64,000 nt of DNA from Phaeobacter sp. A36a-5a (GCF_037911135.1 NZ_JBBLYU010000001.1:992001-1056000), one strand, 5' to 3'. Positions 26,701 through 35,292 are shown, counted from the first letter of the stretch. Notes: generated from the sequence alone by a model not told the origin. Made by a program: numbers and translations.

Positions 26701-28160
26701 TGACAGCGAAAACTTGGCGCGTTCTTTTGGCGTCGCCCCTGGTGCTGGCCGCCTGTTCGGCGGCGGTGCCGGAGAAATACACCAGCCCGCAGGCCGGGTT
26801 TCAGGAGGTCGCCAGCCAAACCGCGGCCGCAATCGGCAAGCGCACGGCCTTTGCGCGGACACAGGCCCAGAACGAGGCGCTGGCGAAAGAAGTCCGGCAG
26901 TTGGTGCAGGGCAAGACAATCTCTGCCGATACCGCGGTGCAGGCGGCGCTTTTGAACAATAAAGGCCTGCAGGCGTCTTATGCCGCAGTCGGGCTGTCGG
27001 CGGCGGAGGCCTGGCAGCAGATGACGCCGGAGAACCCGGTGGTCTCGATCGGCCTGATGGGGATCGGCGCGCCGGAACTGGGCCTGTACCGGGCTCTGGA
27101 ATCCACCATCGCCGTGAACCTGCTGGACGTGAAGACCCGCAAGCAGCGCATCGCCGTGGCTGAGACGCAGTTTCAGCAGGCGCAGCTGAATGCGGTGAAC
27201 GATACGCTGGCATTGGCGGGGCAGACCCGGCTGGCCTGGATCAATGCCGTGGCGGCCTTTGAGCGGCTGAGCTATCTGCGCCAGGCTGGCGAGACAGCAG
27301 CGGCGGGGGCAGAGCTGGCCAGCCAGCTGGGTAGGACCGGCGCGCTGAACAAGGCGAGCCAAGCGCGGGAGTTCGCCTTTAACGCGGAGCTTGCAGGGCA
27401 GGTGGCCCGGGCGCAGCTGGAAGCAAAGCTCGCCAAGGAGGAGCTGACCCGGCTGATGGGGCTGTGGGGCAGCGATGCCAATTACCATGTGCCCGACGCG
27501 CTGCCGCCGCTGCCCAAGTCGCTGAGCAAAGTGCCGGCCATCGAAAAGGCGGCGCTGCAGAACCGGGTGGACCTGCAGGTGGCCAAGCTGGGGCTGGAAG
27601 CGCAGGCCCGGGCCTTTGGCCTGACGGACCGGACCCGGCTTGTCACCGACCTCGAGCTGATTGCCGGGGTGGAGTCCGAGCGCGAGCGGGAGGACGGGGA
27701 GACGGAAACCGAAACCCTGCCACAGCTGGAGCTGGAGTTCGCCATCCCGGTGTTCGACACCGGCAAGGCGCGGATGCGCAAGGCGGAGCTGTCCTACATG
27801 CAGGCGGCCAATGCGCTGGCGGAACGGGCGGTCACTGTCCGCTCAGAAGCCCGCAGCGCAGAGCTGGCCTATCACTCCTCTTACGAGATTGCGCGCCACT
27901 ACCGCGACGTGCTGGTGCCGCTGCGCCGGACAATCGAGGAGGAAGGGCTGCTGAGTTACAACGGCATGATCACCAGCACCTTCGAACTGCTGACAGACGT
28001 GCGCGAAAAGCTGGCGGGCTCGCTGGAAGCGGCCAACGCCAAGCGCGATTTCTGGCTGGCGCAGGCCAATGTAGGTGCCGCGATCTATGGCGGCGGCACG
28101 GGGTCCGCTCCGCAGGGCGGCAGCGCCGAGATCGCTGCTGGCGGCGGCGAAGGCCATTGA
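26700..28160 (+). CDS. TolC-family outer-membrane lipoprotein
   Basis: A 486-residue outer-membrane efflux protein. The N-terminus has a lipobox LAAC (Cys 19), and the body contains two long Ala/Gln-rich coiled-coil repeats typical of the TolC/CusC fold, for example EAWQQMTPENPVVSIGLMGIG in repeat one and ALQNRVDLQVAKLGLEAQAR in repeat two. The C-terminal tail is Gly-rich. No RND pump or adaptor gene is nearby, so the inner-membrane partner is missing from this cluster or encoded elsewhere. The gene sits directly upstream of a multicopper oxidase (gap 14 bases), a pairing seen in copper-tolerance clusters. Confidence 0.85.
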   Translation: MTAKTWRVLLASPLVLAACSAAVPEKYTSPQAGFQEVASQTAAAIGKRTAFARTQAQNEALAKEVRQLVQGKTISADTAVQAALLNNKGLQASYAAVGLSAAEAWQQMTPENPVVSIGLMGIGAPELGLYRALESTIAVNLLDVKTRKQRIAVAETQFQQAQLNAVNDTLALAGQTRLAWINAVAAFERLSYLRQAGETAAAGAELASQLGRTGALNKASQAREFAFNAELAGQVARAQLEAKLAKEELTRLMGLWGSDANYHVPDALPPLPKSLSKVPAIEKAALQNRVDLQVAKLGLEAQARAFGLTDRTRLVTDLELIAGVESEREREDGETETETLPQLELEFAIPVFDTGKARMRKAELSYMQAANALAERAVTVRSEARSAELAYHSSYEIARHYRDVLVPLRRTIEEEGLLSYNGMITSTFELLTDVREKLAGSLEAANAKRDFWLAQANVGAAIYGGGTGSAPQGGSAEIAAGGGEGH

Positions 28161-28174
28161 AAGGATCAAATGAC

Positions 28175-29533
28175 ATGATGAACAGACGTCAAATGCTTGG
28201 GGCCGGCGCGGCGGGGGCTGCGCTGGTGTCCAGCCAGGCCTGGGGCAAGACCGCGAACATGGGGCTGCCCGAGGCCGCCAGCATGAACAGCGCGGCGACC
28301 CAGCCGCCGCTGGCCCCTACCACCGGGCCGGACTACAACCCTGTGGTCACCCTGAACGGCTGGACGCTGCCGTTCCGGATGAACAACGGGGTGAAGGAAT
28401 TCCACCTGGTGGCCGAGCCGGTCGAGCGCGAGCTGGCCGACGGCATGACCGCCCATCTGTGGGGTTACAACGGCCAGTCCACCGGTCCCACCATCGAGGC
28501 GGTGGAGGGCGACCGGGTGCGGATCTTCGTCACCAACAAGCTGCCGGAGCATACCACGGTACATTGGCACGGGCTGATCCTGCCTTCCGGTATGGACGGG
28601 GTTGCCGGCCTCAGCCATCCCGGCATCCCGCCCGGCAAGACCTTTGTGTATGAGTTCGACCTGATCAAATCCGGCACCTTCATGTACCACCCGCACGGGG
28701 ATGAGATGGTGCAGATGGCGATGGGCATGATGGGGATGTTCATCGTGCATCCCAAGGACCCCGCCTTCATGCCCGTCGACCGTGATTTCCTGATCATGCT
28801 GAACGCCTTCGACATCGACCCCGGCTCTTATGTGCCGCGGGTGATGGAGATGACAGACTTCAACCTGTGGTGCTGGAACAGCCGGATCTTCCCGGACATC
28901 GACCCGCTGGTGGTCAATCAGGGCGACCGGGTGCGGGTCAGGACCGGCAACCTGACCATGACCAACCATCCGATCCACATGCACGGCTACGACTTTGAGG
29001 TCACTTGTACTGACGGCGGCTGGGTTCCGCAAAGCGCCCGCTGGCCGGAGGTGTCGATCGACATTCCCGTCGGCGCCATGCGTGCCTATGAGTTCGACGC
29101 CGTGCATCCTGGCGACTGGGCGATCCACTGCCACAAGTCCCACCACACGATGAACGCCATGGGCCACGACATTCCGACCTTCATCGGGGCCGACAAGCGC
29201 AAGCTGACCGGTCAGATCCGCAAGCTGCAGCCAGAATACATGCCGATGGGCACCTCAGGCATGGCGGATATGGGCGAGATGTCGATGCCGCTCCCCGACA
29301 ACACCGTGCCGATGATGGCCGGCTGGGGCCCTTACGGGCCGCTGGAAATGGGCGGCATGTTCTCGGTCGTGAAGGTGCGCGAGGGCATCGGCGCAGACGA
29401 CTACAGCGATCCCGGCTGGTACGAGAACCCGCCCGGCACCCAGGCCTATGAGTGGACCGGACAGCTCCCGGAGACTGCCCGCGTCGAAGACGCGCAGACG
29501 CGCATTACCCCCAAACCACCCGTCAAGGGCTGA
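28175..29533 (+). CDS. Multicopper oxidase (CopA/CueO-like), Tat-exported
   Basis: A 452-residue periplasmic multicopper oxidase. The N-terminus MMNRRQMLGAGAAGAALVSS has the twin-Arg pattern and a hydrophobic stretch, so Tat export is likely. All four copper-ligand segments are visible: TVHWHGLILP, MYHPHGDEMVQMAMG, HPIHMHGYDFEV and HCHKSHHTMNAMGH (type 1 region with Cys). The C-terminal part is Met-rich (MGTSGMADMGEMSMPLPD), as in copper-tolerance oxidases. The likely role is oxidation of Cu(I) in the periplasm. The ribosome-binding site AAGGAT lies before ATG 28175. A much longer open frame upstream is antisense-like overlap with the TolC gene and is rejected. Confidence 0.92.
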   Translation: MMNRRQMLGAGAAGAALVSSQAWGKTANMGLPEAASMNSAATQPPLAPTTGPDYNPVVTLNGWTLPFRMNNGVKEFHLVAEPVERELADGMTAHLWGYNGQSTGPTIEAVEGDRVRIFVTNKLPEHTTVHWHGLILPSGMDGVAGLSHPGIPPGKTFVYEFDLIKSGTFMYHPHGDEMVQMAMGMMGMFIVHPKDPAFMPVDRDFLIMLNAFDIDPGSYVPRVMEMTDFNLWCWNSRIFPDIDPLVVNQGDRVRVRTGNLTMTNHPIHMHGYDFEVTCTDGGWVPQSARWPEVSIDIPVGAMRAYEFDAVHPGDWAIHCHKSHHTMNAMGHDIPTFIGADKRKLTGQIRKLQPEYMPMGTSGMADMGEMSMPLPDNTVPMMAGWGPYGPLEMGGMFSVVKVREGIGADDYSDPGWYENPPGTQAYEWTGQLPETARVEDAQTRITPKPPVKG

Positions 29534-29573
29534 CCAGCCCTTGACCTCAACCAAACCTAATAAGGAAACAAAC

Positions 29574-30272
29574 ATGAACAAAGCTCTTTACACCGCCCTT
29601 CTTTGCCTACTTCCCGCAGCCCCGGTCTTTGCCGATGGAACACACGGCGGCGGCCATGATGGCGGTATGGAAGTTGGTAAGCCCGGCGACCTGTCCCGCA
29701 CGGACCGCGAGGTCGCCGTCACCATGATGGAAACCGATGACGGGGAGATGCTGTTTGAGCCTTCCAGCTTTTCTTTTGTTAAGAATGAGACGGTGAAATT
29801 TGTGATTACCAACGCCGGTGAGCTGGAGCATGAGTTTGTGCTGGATACGGCAGAGCGTAATGTTCGGCACAAGGCGATGATGGCCGAAATGGAGATGGAA
29901 CATGATGATCCGAACTCGGTGCGCCTAGATCCGGGTGCAAGCGGAGAGGTCATCTGGACCTTCTCCAATGCAGGCACATTCGAGTTCGCATGCCTGATCC
30001 CTGGTCATTATGAATCGGGCATGCACGGGCCGGTTGCCGTGCTGGCTGATAGCGCAGGTAGCTTCACCAAGGGCACGGTAAAAAAGCTCGATACCAAATC
30101 TGGCAAGGTTACCATCATCCATGAGGAACTGGTGAACCTGGAGATGCCCGCGATGACCATGGTGTTTCGGGTAGCGGATCACGCGATGCTGGACCAGCTC
30201 GAGGTTGGCGATGCCATCGAGTTCGTTGCCGAGCGGATCCAAGGCAAGCTTACCGTGACGGCCCTGAACTAA
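29574..30272 (+). CDS. Cupredoxin-CusF fusion protein (periplasmic copper carrier)
   Basis: A 232-residue exported protein with two copper domains. After the signal MNKALYTALLCLLPAAPVFA there is a His/Gly-rich linker (THGGGHDGG). A plastocyanin-like cupredoxin domain spans about residues 45-155, with ligands in ELEHEFV (His) and FACLIPGHYESGMHG (Cys, His, Met). From about residue 160 a CusF-like domain follows (GTVKKLDTKSGKVTIIHEEL, then LEMPAMTMVFRVAD), with the His and the two Met ligands; the Trp that caps Cu(I) in E. coli CusF is replaced by Leu-Glu. A GGAAACAAAC ribosome-binding region precedes the ATG. It probably passes copper to or from the adjacent oxidase. Confidence 0.88.
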   Translation: MNKALYTALLCLLPAAPVFADGTHGGGHDGGMEVGKPGDLSRTDREVAVTMMETDDGEMLFEPSSFSFVKNETVKFVITNAGELEHEFVLDTAERNVRHKAMMAEMEMEHDDPNSVRLDPGASGEVIWTFSNAGTFEFACLIPGHYESGMHGPVAVLADSAGSFTKGTVKKLDTKSGKVTIIHEELVNLEMPAMTMVFRVADHAMLDQLEVGDAIEFVAERIQGKLTVTALN

Positions 30273-30278
30273 GTTAGG

Positions 30279-30310
30279 CGGGAGGCGGGCCATCCCGCTT
30301 CCCGTGTTTT
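30279..30310 (+). terminator. Intrinsic terminator after the cupredoxin-CusF gene
   Basis: CGGGAGGCGGG pairs with CCCGCTTCCCG (one G-U pair) over a CCAT loop and is followed by TGTTTT. It sits seven bases past the stop and before the ABC membrane-domain gene, suggesting the oxidase operon ends or attenuates here. Confidence 0.78.
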
Positions 30311-30325
30311 CCAGCAGAGAATGCG

Positions 30326-31528
30326 ATGCCCAAATTTCACAGTCTAGCGCATGATGCAGCGGCGGCACTTGGCTTCAGCTATGACAGCAGCGCGCCGGCC
30401 TGGCTGCATCCGGTGATGCATCTGGTGCTGGTTCTCGCCCCGGCACTGCTGGCAGCAACCTTGGCGGTTCAGGCGGCCTTGCTGCTGCGCAGGCATCTTC
30501 GGACCGTCGTGTCACCTGATGAAGCGATACCGGGGCAAGCAGCCGGAATTCGGGCCAGTCTTCCGCGCCATATCCTGACCGCCACCGGACGGCAGCAGGC
30601 AGTCCTGGTTGTGCTGAGCCTGACCGCCATGCCCACCCTCTACCTGACACTTGAACTGCCCAAGCAGATCGTGAACCGTGTTTTTGAAAGCCAAGACGGG
30701 ACGGCTGCGGTCCTGGGATATGACCTCCCGCAAATCTCGCTGCTGTTTGTGCTCTGCGGCGCCTATCTGGCGGTTATATCGCTCAACGGCCTCAATAAAT
30801 ACTGGCTGAACATCTGCAAGGGTCGGGTCGCCGAGAGCTTCGTGCGCCGGCTCCGCCTTGCAGTCTACCGCCAGTGGCGACGAAAGCACCCCGCGCAGCG
30901 CCAGGCTGCCATCATGCCAGTACTTGGTCCCGAGGTTGAGCCTGTCGGCGGCTTTGCCTCCGAACTGCTGGCAGTCCCGCTGCTTCAAGGCGGAACCCTC
31001 GCGACAATCCTTCTGTTCATGTTCGTGCAGGATCCGATCCTCGCGGCTGCTGCGCTCACTGTGCTCCCTTTGCAACTGATCATCGTGCCGCGACTGCAGC
31101 GGCGGGTAAATGCGGTATCCCGCAAACGTATCCGCGAGATGCGCCTGCTTGGTGGCCATCTGGACTTGCAACTGCGGGAGTTGGGCTCCGGCGTTCTGCC
31201 GGTTGCGCAGAGCTTCCGCCAACTGCAGGATCTGCGACTGCAGATCCACCGGCTGAAATTCCTTGCCAAGGCCATCAACAACTTCCTGACAGCCTTGACC
31301 CCGTTCCTGTTCTATTCCCTGGGCGGCTATTTTGTTTTGCAGGAGCGCGTCTCGCTGGGTGCGCTTGTGGCGATGCTATCGGCACACAAGGAGTTTTCCT
31401 CACCGCTGAAGGATCTGTTCCGTTTCTACCAGCAAAGCGAGGATGTGCGGATCCGCTACCAGGAAATTCGCGCCTTCGCGGCGCTTTCCGGCGGGATACT
31501 GAGACCAGCGCCTGACTTCCAAAGATGA
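30326..31528 (+). CDS. ABC exporter-type membrane domain protein lacking an ATPase domain
   Basis: A 400-residue membrane protein that looks like the transmembrane half of an ABC exporter. Hydrophobic segments include LHPVMHLVLVLAPALLAATL, LVVLSLTAMPTLYLTLELP, ISLLFVLCGAYLAVISL, GGTLATILLFMFVQDPILAA and ALTPFLFYSLGGYFVLQERV. The typical coupling/helix pattern YLAVISLNGLNKYWLN and the ending SPLKDLFRFYQQSEDVRIRY belong to the membrane domain. No Walker A, signature or Walker B motif exists, since the protein stops shortly after the last helix. It overlaps the cytochrome gene by four bases (ATGA), so the short form is not a recent break next to it. Whether it is a relic or works with an ATPase elsewhere is unknown. 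Confidence 0.72.
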   Translation: MPKFHSLAHDAAAALGFSYDSSAPAWLHPVMHLVLVLAPALLAATLAVQAALLLRRHLRTVVSPDEAIPGQAAGIRASLPRHILTATGRQQAVLVVLSLTAMPTLYLTLELPKQIVNRVFESQDGTAAVLGYDLPQISLLFVLCGAYLAVISLNGLNKYWLNICKGRVAESFVRRLRLAVYRQWRRKHPAQRQAAIMPVLGPEVEPVGGFASELLAVPLLQGGTLATILLFMFVQDPILAAAALTVLPLQLIIVPRLQRRVNAVSRKRIREMRLLGGHLDLQLRELGSGVLPVAQSFRQLQDLRLQIHRLKFLAKAINNFLTALTPFLFYSLGGYFVLQERVSLGALVAMLSAHKEFSSPLKDLFRFYQQSEDVRIRYQEIRAFAALSGGILRPAPDFQR

Positions 31529-31980
31529 AAGAACTTCTCATGAACAAAATCACCACGATCATTGTTGCTGCGACCTGTGCAGCGGGAGCGACCTATTTCG
31601 TACTTCGCAGCGCTGGCGGAAACGATGCGGCCCTGCAGGGTTCCGTTTTGGAATACGGTGCCCCCCTTACGGACGTTCAGCTGCCGCACGACTTGAGCCA
31701 GACTGCAGCAATCGGCAAACGCGCCTTTGATGCGGTCTGCGCCGAGTGCCATGGTACGAATGCCGCAGGACGAAACGGGATTGGGCCGCCGCTGGTTCAT
31801 AACATCTATGAACCATCTCACCATGGTGACGCTGCCTTCCTGCTCGCCGTCCGCAACGGAGTGCGGGCACACCACTGGGATTTTGGCAGCATGCCGCCGC
31901 AGCAGGGGCTTACTGATGGCGACGTCAGTGGCATCATCCGCTATGTGCGGGAACTGCAGGAAGCAAATGGTATCCGCTAA
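31525..31980 (+). CDS. Membrane-anchored c-type cytochrome
   Basis: A 151-residue class I cytochrome c. The N-terminus (MKELLMNKITTIIVAATCAA) forms a signal-anchor; the haem motif is CAECH near residue 72, and a likely axial Met sits in GSMPPQQGL. Start 31525 overlaps the stop of the ABC-type gene (ATGA); ATG 31540 is an alternative. It may carry electrons from the neighbouring copper oxidase system or another periplasmic reaction. An IS5-type element lies immediately after its stop codon. Confidence 0.85.
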   Translation: MKELLMNKITTIIVAATCAAGATYFVLRSAGGNDAALQGSVLEYGAPLTDVQLPHDLSQTAAIGKRAFDAVCAECHGTNAAGRNGIGPPLVHNIYEPSHHGDAAFLLAVRNGVRAHHWDFGSMPPQQGLTDGDVSGIIRYVRELQEANGIR

Positions 31981-31983
31981 CTA

Positions 31984-32854
31984 GGGTCAGGCCCCATTGA
32001 TTTCCGCTTGGCTGGATGGCTCTCGGTTCGAGAATGAGCGGTGAACATGTCTGATCTTTTCTGGCTGAGGGACGCGCAGGTGGCGCGCCGTGAGCCTTAT
32101 TTTCCGAAGTCCCACGGCGAACCACGCGTTGATGACGGGCGGGTGCTGAGTGGGATTATCTTCATTAATCGCAGTGGCTTACGATGGCGCGATGCGCCTA
32201 TTGCATATGGCCCGCAGAACACCCTCTAAAACCGTTGGAAGCGGTGGAGCGACAAGGGCATTTTCGCTCGGATGATGGTCGGCCTGGCCGCCGAGGATGG
32301 CGAACAGAAGACCGTGATGATCCCCTCTCATTGATTGCTGCGTAATCAACTGCCGGGCAGTGGACGCGACGTATCTGAAGGCCCACCGGACAGCGACCAG
32401 CATGGGCGTCAAAAAGGGGGGCGGCGACGTCTGATTGGCCGGACAAAGGGCGGCATGAACACCAAGCTGCATGCCATCCGCGATAGCCAGGGCCGACCGC
32501 TCAACCTGTTCGTCACGGCCGGTCAGGTCAGCGACTACATTGGCGCACGGGCAACGCTGAGCAGCCTGTCTGATGCCGTCCGGCTGCTTGGGGACCGCGG
32601 ATATAACGCTGATTGATTCAGAGATGTGTTGAAAGACAAAGGGATACGCGCATGTATCCCAGGCCGAAAACAGCGCAAAAAGCCCGTCAAGTACGACAAG
32701 CGGCGCTACAAACGCCGCAACCGGATCGAGATCATGTTCGGCAGGCTCAAGGGCTGGCGACGTATCGCAACCCGCTATCACCGTTGCCCCAAGGTCTTCC
32801 TCTCAGCAATCGCTTTGGCTGCAACTGTCACTTACTGGCTATGAGTCCTGACCG
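31984..32854 (+). mobile_element. IS5-family insertion sequence, inactivated
   Basis: About 870 bases. The left end reads GGGTCAGGCCCC and the right end, inverted, CGGTCAGGACTC, so the first eight to ten bases form terminal inverted repeats. The triplet CTA flanks both ends (31981-31983 and 32855-32857), consistent with a short target duplication. Inside lies a broken IS5-type (DDE) transposase listed separately. The element sits between the cytochrome stop and a truncated membrane protein gene. Confidence 0.72.
32047..32844 (+). pseudogene. IS5-family transposase pseudogene
   Basis: Starts MSDLFWLRDAQVARREPYFP and reads through SGLRWRDAPIAYGPQNTL to an in-frame TAA (32227-32229). Reading continues KRWSDKGIFARMMVGLAAED to TVMI at 32322, after which about 41 foreign bases interrupt the frame before TYLKAHRTATSMG. 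A further base shift in a G-run near 32415 moves to RLIGRTKGGMNTKLHAIRDS, and a TGA replaces the expected Trp in DRGYNAD-FRD (32614-32616). The C-terminus CIPGRKQRKKPVKYDKRRY with NRIEIMFGRLKGWRR is intact. At least four lesions, so it cannot make transposase. Confidence 0.85.
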
Positions 32855-33119
32855 CTATGCTTGGTTCCTGTCCCAGCACAACAGCATTTTCTTTGGAGGG
32901 ATTGCTATTCTCGGATTCCTGCTTCGGGATGTGACCGATGGGACAACCCTCCGGAGGCTGCTGACCGGGATGATGGCAACCAATGCGCTTGGGTTTATCG
33001 TAACGCTATATGCCGCCATGATTGGTGTCTTTACCGGGTTTGGCTGGTCGGACTCCGCCTTCTTTGTATTTCTTGCGGCGATGAGTTTCTTACAACTTAA
33101 AAAGTCTGATCAAGCCTGA
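32855..33119 (+). pseudogene. 5'-truncated small membrane protein gene
   Basis: Frame reading YAWFLSQHNSIFFGGIAILG from 32856, then LLTGMMATNALGFIVTLYAA and SDSAFFVFLAAMSFLQLKKS, ending in a stop at 33119. It shows three hydrophobic helices in the style of short four-helix membrane proteins, but the start and first helix are missing because the IS5-type element abuts it. The missing part is not on the other side of the element, where the cytochrome gene ends, so a deletion went with or followed the insertion. Confidence 0.65.
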
Positions 33120-33702
33120 TCATCAGAAACAGAGTTCGGGTCGCTCAGCTCCGAACGCCTTCCTTAAAATCTGGCCCTACTCGTTCGTGATCCGGACACC
33201 AATCAGCTGACAACCTGAGCAATGTGTGAGCGGCTGCTTTGAGATAATCCGCTGCACCGTCGCAAACGCCACGTCGCAAGCGCAACGGTTGTCTGCATGA
33301 GCACTGGCCGCACGGACAAAAGGCGGGTTTGTCCGCATTGTGTCAGCTCACCGGCTCTATAGCCTCGCAGGCGCAGCGAACGGCAGGAACTGCGGGCCGC
33401 ACCGCAGCAGAAACCCTCGGCTGGTTGCGTCAAGCAGCCGAGTTGCAAGGGGCGCTTTGCTGCGAAGCTCTGTCACAGAGCCTAGGCCCAGCATCCGCTG
33501 GTCTGGTCTCAATGCCCGCTTTCGCTGCGTCGCCCATCAACGAACGCTGTCGTTCCCATCGCACCAGACGCGGGAAAAGCTGCTCTGGCTTAATTTTTTA
33601 GCGTTGGCCATAAGAGCCCGGCGCGCTCCCTCTGGGAGCGATCTTTGGGGGAGTTTCCGAACTCCAAGCAGCGCCTGAACCGGAGGGGAAGCGCTTCGGC
33701 GC
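33120..33702. other. Intergenic region at the end of the accessory region
   Basis: About 580 bases with no supported gene. Short open frames lack ribosome-binding sites and recognisable content. Fragments such as CCCGCTTTCGCTGCG resemble degenerate spacer sequence. I see no attachment site or tRNA here. Confidence 0.45.
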
Positions 33703-34260
33703 TTAGCCGGCGGTGATCTGCATCACGATGCAGGTGGTGGAGCCGGTGGCATAGAGGCGGCCATCCGCAAGCCCGCGCAACTCACCATGGGCGACACCGG
33801 TCGAGCGCCCGACATGGTCGGTCATCCCGATACATTCGATTTCAGTGCCGAGTGGGATGGAACGCAGGATATTTACCTTGAATTCCAGCGTGGTATAGGC
33901 TGCTCCCTTCGGCACGCGGGTCATCACTGCGCAGGCCATGGCGCTGTCCAGCAGGGTGCCGTACCAGCCGCCGTGGACCGTGCCCATTGGATTGGTCACA
34001 GCAAATTCCGGGGTGCCGCGAAACACGACTTTGCCTGCCTCGACGCTGTGCAGGTGGTAGCCCAGTCTCTCGCCAATGGGCGGACCGGGCAGGCGACCTG
34101 CGAGAATGCCCTGCATGAAGTCCAGCCCGGACATGCCGGTGATGTCCTCGGGGCGCAGCAGGTCGTCCGGGCCGGTCGCGCGGCGCAGAGGGGAAGCGGC
34201 TGCGGCGGTGGTGGAGGACGTCTTGGCCGACGTTTCGGGCGAACTTATGGGTGAGGTCAT
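33703..34260 (-). CDS. PaaI-type hotdog-fold thioesterase
   Basis: A 185-residue acyl-CoA thioesterase of the PaaI family. A low-complexity Ser/Thr/Ala-rich N-terminus of about 25 residues precedes the hotdog domain, with the key NPMGTVHGGWYGTLLDSAMA segment (HGG motif) near residues 90-109 and YTTLEFKVNILRSIPLGTEI after it. It probably removes CoA from aromatic or medium-chain acyl-CoA. No paa genes are adjacent. It lies 99 bases downstream of metF on the same strand. Confidence 0.85.
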   Translation of the reverse strand: MTSPISSPETSAKTSSTTAAAASPLRRATGPDDLLRPEDITGMSGLDFMQGILAGRLPGPPIGERLGYHLHSVEAGKVVFRGTPEFAVTNPMGTVHGGWYGTLLDSAMACAVMTRVPKGAAYTTLEFKVNILRSIPLGTEIECIGMTDHVGRSTGVAHGELRGLADGRLYATGSTTCIVMQITAG

Positions 34261-34359
34261 GCAGAAATCCTGATCCGGTCGGCGAAGACGATGCCCCCGC
34301 CGACAGCGGCAGGGGCGACCAGATCAAAGGCTAGGAGGACAGCGGCGGCAGGACAAGCG

Positions 34360-35229
34360 CTACGCCACGTTCTCCAGCGAGACCGTTGGTGTGATGCCAA
34401 GCGCAAAGCAGACATCGCGGGTCAGCTCGGGCCGGTTCAGCGTGTAGAAATGCAGCTTGTCAACGCCGTTGTCCATCAGATCGGAGCAGAGCTCGGTGCA
34501 CAGCGCCGTGGCAAGCAGGTCCTCGCGCCCATCGCGGATCGCCTTGTCAAACGCATCGTCGATCCAGGCCGGAATATTGGTGCCACAGCGTTTGGCAAAA
34601 TTGCGCGCGCCCTTCCAGTTTTCGATGGGCAGGATACCGGGCGTGATGCGGCTGGTGTCGATCCCGGCCTTGGCGCAGTCATCGCGAAAGCGCAGGAATG
34701 TATCGGCTTCAAAGAAGAACTGGGTCAGCGCCTCATCGGCGCCAGCGTCCAGTTTGCGCTTCAGCCAGTCGACATCCGCACGCGCGCTAGTGGCCTCCGG
34801 GTGGCGGTCGGGATAGGCGCCGACGCGGATCGAGAACTGATCGCGCTCTGCCAGCGCCGAGATCAGCTCGACCGAATTGGCAAAACCCTCGGGGTGGGGT
34901 TCAAACCCGGCGGAGCCTTTTGGCGGATCGCCACGCAGGGCAACGATTTCGCGCACGCCGGCCTCGGCAAACTGGTCGGCAATCTCCATGGTCTCGGATT
35001 TGCTGGCGTTCACGCAGGTCAGATGCGCCGCCACATTGAGACCGGAGGATTTATGCAGCGTTGCCACCGCATCGCGGGTCAGGTCGCGGGTGGTGCCGCC
35101 GGCCCCATAGGTGACGGAGACAAAGCGGGGCGCCAGCGGCGCCAGTGTCTGAACCGTATCCCAGAGCCGGAAAGAGGCCTCCAGCGACTGCGGCGGGAAG
35201 AATTCAAAAGAGATGTCAGGGGTCGTCAT
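34360..35229 (-). CDS. metF: 5,10-Methylenetetrahydrofolate reductase
   Basis: A 289-residue flavoenzyme that reduces methylene-THF to methyl-THF for methionine synthesis. The start at 35229 gives the standard beginning MTTPDISFEFFPPQSLEASF; longer frames (to 35268) add a non-conserved leader. Conserved parts are APRFVSVTYGAGGTTRDLT, the FAEAGVREIVALRGDPPKG block and FFFEADTFLRFRDDC. GGAGCG lies upstream with about ten bases of spacing. It is divergent from metR, and a perfect MetR box stands between them, so activation by MetR with homocysteine is likely. Confidence 0.94.
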   Translation of the reverse strand: MTTPDISFEFFPPQSLEASFRLWDTVQTLAPLAPRFVSVTYGAGGTTRDLTRDAVATLHKSSGLNVAAHLTCVNASKSETMEIADQFAEAGVREIVALRGDPPKGSAGFEPHPEGFANSVELISALAERDQFSIRVGAYPDRHPEATSARADVDWLKRKLDAGADEALTQFFFEADTFLRFRDDCAKAGIDTSRITPGILPIENWKGARNFAKRCGTNIPAWIDDAFDKAIRDGREDLLATALCTELCSDLMDNGVDKLHFYTLNRPELTRDVCFALGITPTVSLENVA

Positions 35230-35279
35230 TTTCAAAAGCGCTCCGCATGATTTCATCTCTTGTTGCATAGCGTCTATTG

Positions 35280-35292
35280 TGAAACAATTTCA
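35280..35292. promoter_or_regulatory. MetR box between metF and metR
   Basis: TGAAACAATTTCA matches the MetR consensus TGAANNTANNTTCA-type dyad (TGAA, five bases with central A, TTCA) exactly. It lies 51 bases before metF and 34 bases before metR, the expected arrangement for control of metF and autoregulation. Confidence 0.85.

Noticed and set aside
27464-28174. Upstream extension of the multicopper oxidase frame
   Set aside because: It lies in another frame inside the TolC-type gene and has low-complexity Gly/Ala/Arg composition; the Tat signal and ribosome-binding site fix the start at 28175.
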